A stretch of DNA of 6,889 bases, taken from contig DGUQ01000070.1 in the NCBI GenBank assembly GCA_002394725.1, forward strand, positions 1 to 6,889, given 5' to 3'. Shown in pieces: positions 5,742-6,889 of the stretch. The notes beneath the pieces were generated by a model that had not been told where the DNA came from, did no database searches, and worked only from the letters and a program-made list of their open reading frames with translations. The DNA is from Ruminococcaceae bacterium UBA4306 (lineage in GTDB: Bacteria; Bacillota; Clostridia; Oscillospirales; Acutalibacteraceae). A program made the position numbers and the translations under genes. The stretch's first letter is position 1; every line of letters begins with the position of its first letter.

Positions 5742-6889
5742 ATGAGTTTCGGCGAAAAAATACTCGATTACAAAGAAGATATCATCACCGATCTGGGGGA
5801 ACTGATCGCGATCCAGTCTGTCACCGGCATCCAAGACGGGTGCAAAGAGGCGCTCGACTGGATGATGAAGAAGGCGCTCAGCTTCGGGCTGAAAGCCGGT
5901 AGTATCGACAATGATGCAGGTCATGTTGAACTGGGTGAAGGCGGTAAGCTCTGCGGTATACTGACACATCTGGACGTTGTGCCCGAGGGCAACAACTGGG
6001 ATTCACTCCCCTTTGAGCTGTCTATCGGCGATAACGGCTATATGTACGGCAGAGGCGTCGCCGATGACAAGGGCGCCGCGCTGATCAATCTATACTGTCT
6101 CAAGGCGCTCAAGGATAACGGCGTTATCGGCAAAAATACGCTGCGCGCGATCTTCGGCACCAGTGAGGAACGCGGCATGACCGATATGGACAAGTATTTT
6201 CAATATGAGCCGATGCCCGATCTTTCCTTTACTCCTGATTCCGAATACGGTATTTGTATCGGTGAAAAGGGTATTTTACAATTAGAGCTGTACGCGGATA
6301 CGCATGACGGCACCACGCTGACACAGTTCCATTCCGGCAAAGTGACCAACGCTGTCCCCGATACTGCCTATGCGCTGCTCGACTGCACCGAGAACGAGGA
6401 TCATCAGCTGGCGCGTCTGGCTGACGCGAAGAAGGGCTCGTTTGAATTTTATTACACCATCGACGGTATGATGGTGCTGTCACGCGGTCAGGCGGCTCAT
6501 GCCGCTAATCCCGAGGACGGACTCAATGCCGCTACCGCGCTGGTCGATTTGTTGACCTCCAACTTCGCGCTGCCAACGATGGGCTCTCTGCCCTCCTTTA
6601 TCAGCCACTATATCGGCGTCGATAACGACGGCGTGATGCTGGGCATCAAGATGAGAGATAAAGAATCGGGTCCCCTGACGGTCAACGTCGGCACGATCCA
6701 TATCGACGAAGGTTATGCCACCTGCACCATGGATATCCGTTATCCCGTTACCGCGGACGGTGAGAAGATCCTTGAAAAGATCACCCGTCAGGCAAATAAA
6801 GAGGGCATCCATGTCAAAGTGCTGTCACACTTAGAGCCGCTGTATCTCAGTAAGGATTCGGACATCGTTCGCATCCTCAGTGAATCCTA
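5742..6889 (+). CDS. pepV: M20-family metallopeptidase, PepV-like dipeptidase (5' part; runs off right edge)
   Basis: The open frame gives 382 residues and continues past the window; PepV-type proteins usually have about 470, so the last fifth is missing. They are cytosolic two-zinc dipeptidases that cut dipeptides with a free N-terminus. Visible landmarks are THLDVVPEGNNW (75-86; His76 a zinc ligand, Asp78 next to it), YGRGVADDKG (102-111; Asp108 bridges the zincs) and TSEERGM (140-146; Glu142 the catalytic base, Glu143 a zinc ligand). FTPDSEYG (163-170) supplies Asp166 as a ligand and is followed by GEKG. A typical lid-domain stretch, SGKVTNAVPDTAYA, follows near 200, then RGQAAHAANPEDGLNA near 250. 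The final zinc-binding His lies outside the window. PepV-type HLDVVP and SEE-x-GM wording favours this subfamily over carboxypeptidases or DapE. No signal peptide is seen. It follows yfhO with a 10-base gap; there is no obvious functional link, though a role in recycling peptides is conceivable. Confidence 0.9.
   Translation, partial: MSFGEKILDYKEDIITDLGELIAIQSVTGIQDGCKEALDWMMKKALSFGLKAGSIDNDAGHVELGEGGKLCGILTHLDVVPEGNNWDSLPFELSIGDNGYMYGRGVADDKGAALINLYCLKALKDNGVIGKNTLRAIFGTSEERGMTDMDKYFQYEPMPDLSFTPDSEYGICIGEKGILQLELYADTHDGTTLTQFHSGKVTNAVPDTAYALLDCTENEDHQLARLADAKKGSFEFYYTIDGMMVLSRGQAAHAANPEDGLNAATALVDLLTSNFALPTMGSLPSFISHYIGVDNDGVMLGIKMRDKESGPLTVNVGTIHIDEGYATCTMDIRYPVTADGEKILEKITRQANKEGIHVKVLSHLEPLYLSKDSDIVRILSES

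Noticed and set aside
5664..6812. Minus-strand open frames opposite the peptidase (5664-5969, 6229-6483, 6480-6812)
   Set aside because: The plus frame from 5742 is open to the window edge and carries the complete set of visible M20 motifs, so these antisense frames are by-products of its codon usage.

Overview
The window reads as a piece of chromosome from an anaerobic Firmicute, most likely a Clostridia member of the Ruminococcus/Oscillospiraceae type. The evidence is the gene content (DUF1653, GtrA, LytR-CpsA-Psr, YfhO and PepV-like proteins), the strong AGGAGG-type ribosome binding sites and the AT-rich intergenic regions. Taxonomy is inference only; there is no rRNA or marker gene here. 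I see no mobile element, CRISPR array, tRNA or rRNA, and no stretch over 300 bases lacks a gene.

Layout. At the left edge (1-488, +) is the 3' end of a larger gene. Its visible part looks like the C-terminal beta-domain of a GH13 alpha-amylase-type enzyme, then a Pro/Glu-rich linker, then a DUF1653 domain. It converges on a minus-strand block, and a hairpin at 523-553 can terminate both sides. Reading leftward, the minus block is a YfbR-like 5'-deoxynucleotidase (2507-3079), an LCP-family cell-wall polymer ligase (1098-2315) and a GtrA-family membrane protein (556-1038). From 3248 rightward on the plus strand come a YfhO-family giant membrane protein (3248-5731) and, tightly coupled to it, an M20 (PepV-like) dipeptidase that runs off the right edge (5742 onward). 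The intergenic region 3080-3247 is a divergent promoter region.

How the genes fit together. GtrA, LCP and YfhO are all cell-envelope families. In Bacillus subtilis and Listeria, a GtrA-type protein and a YfhO-type GT-C protein work with a GT2 lipid-linked-sugar synthase (CsbB type) to decorate teichoic acids outside the membrane. LCP proteins attach such polymers to peptidoglycan. The GT2 partner is not in this window, so a joint role is an inference. YfbR (dNMP phosphatase) and the M20 dipeptidase are housekeeping metabolism. Most of the window is ordinary. The points worth a second look are the GH13-DUF1653 fusion, the envelope-gene neighbourhood, and promoter architecture at 2369-2410 and 3121-3170.
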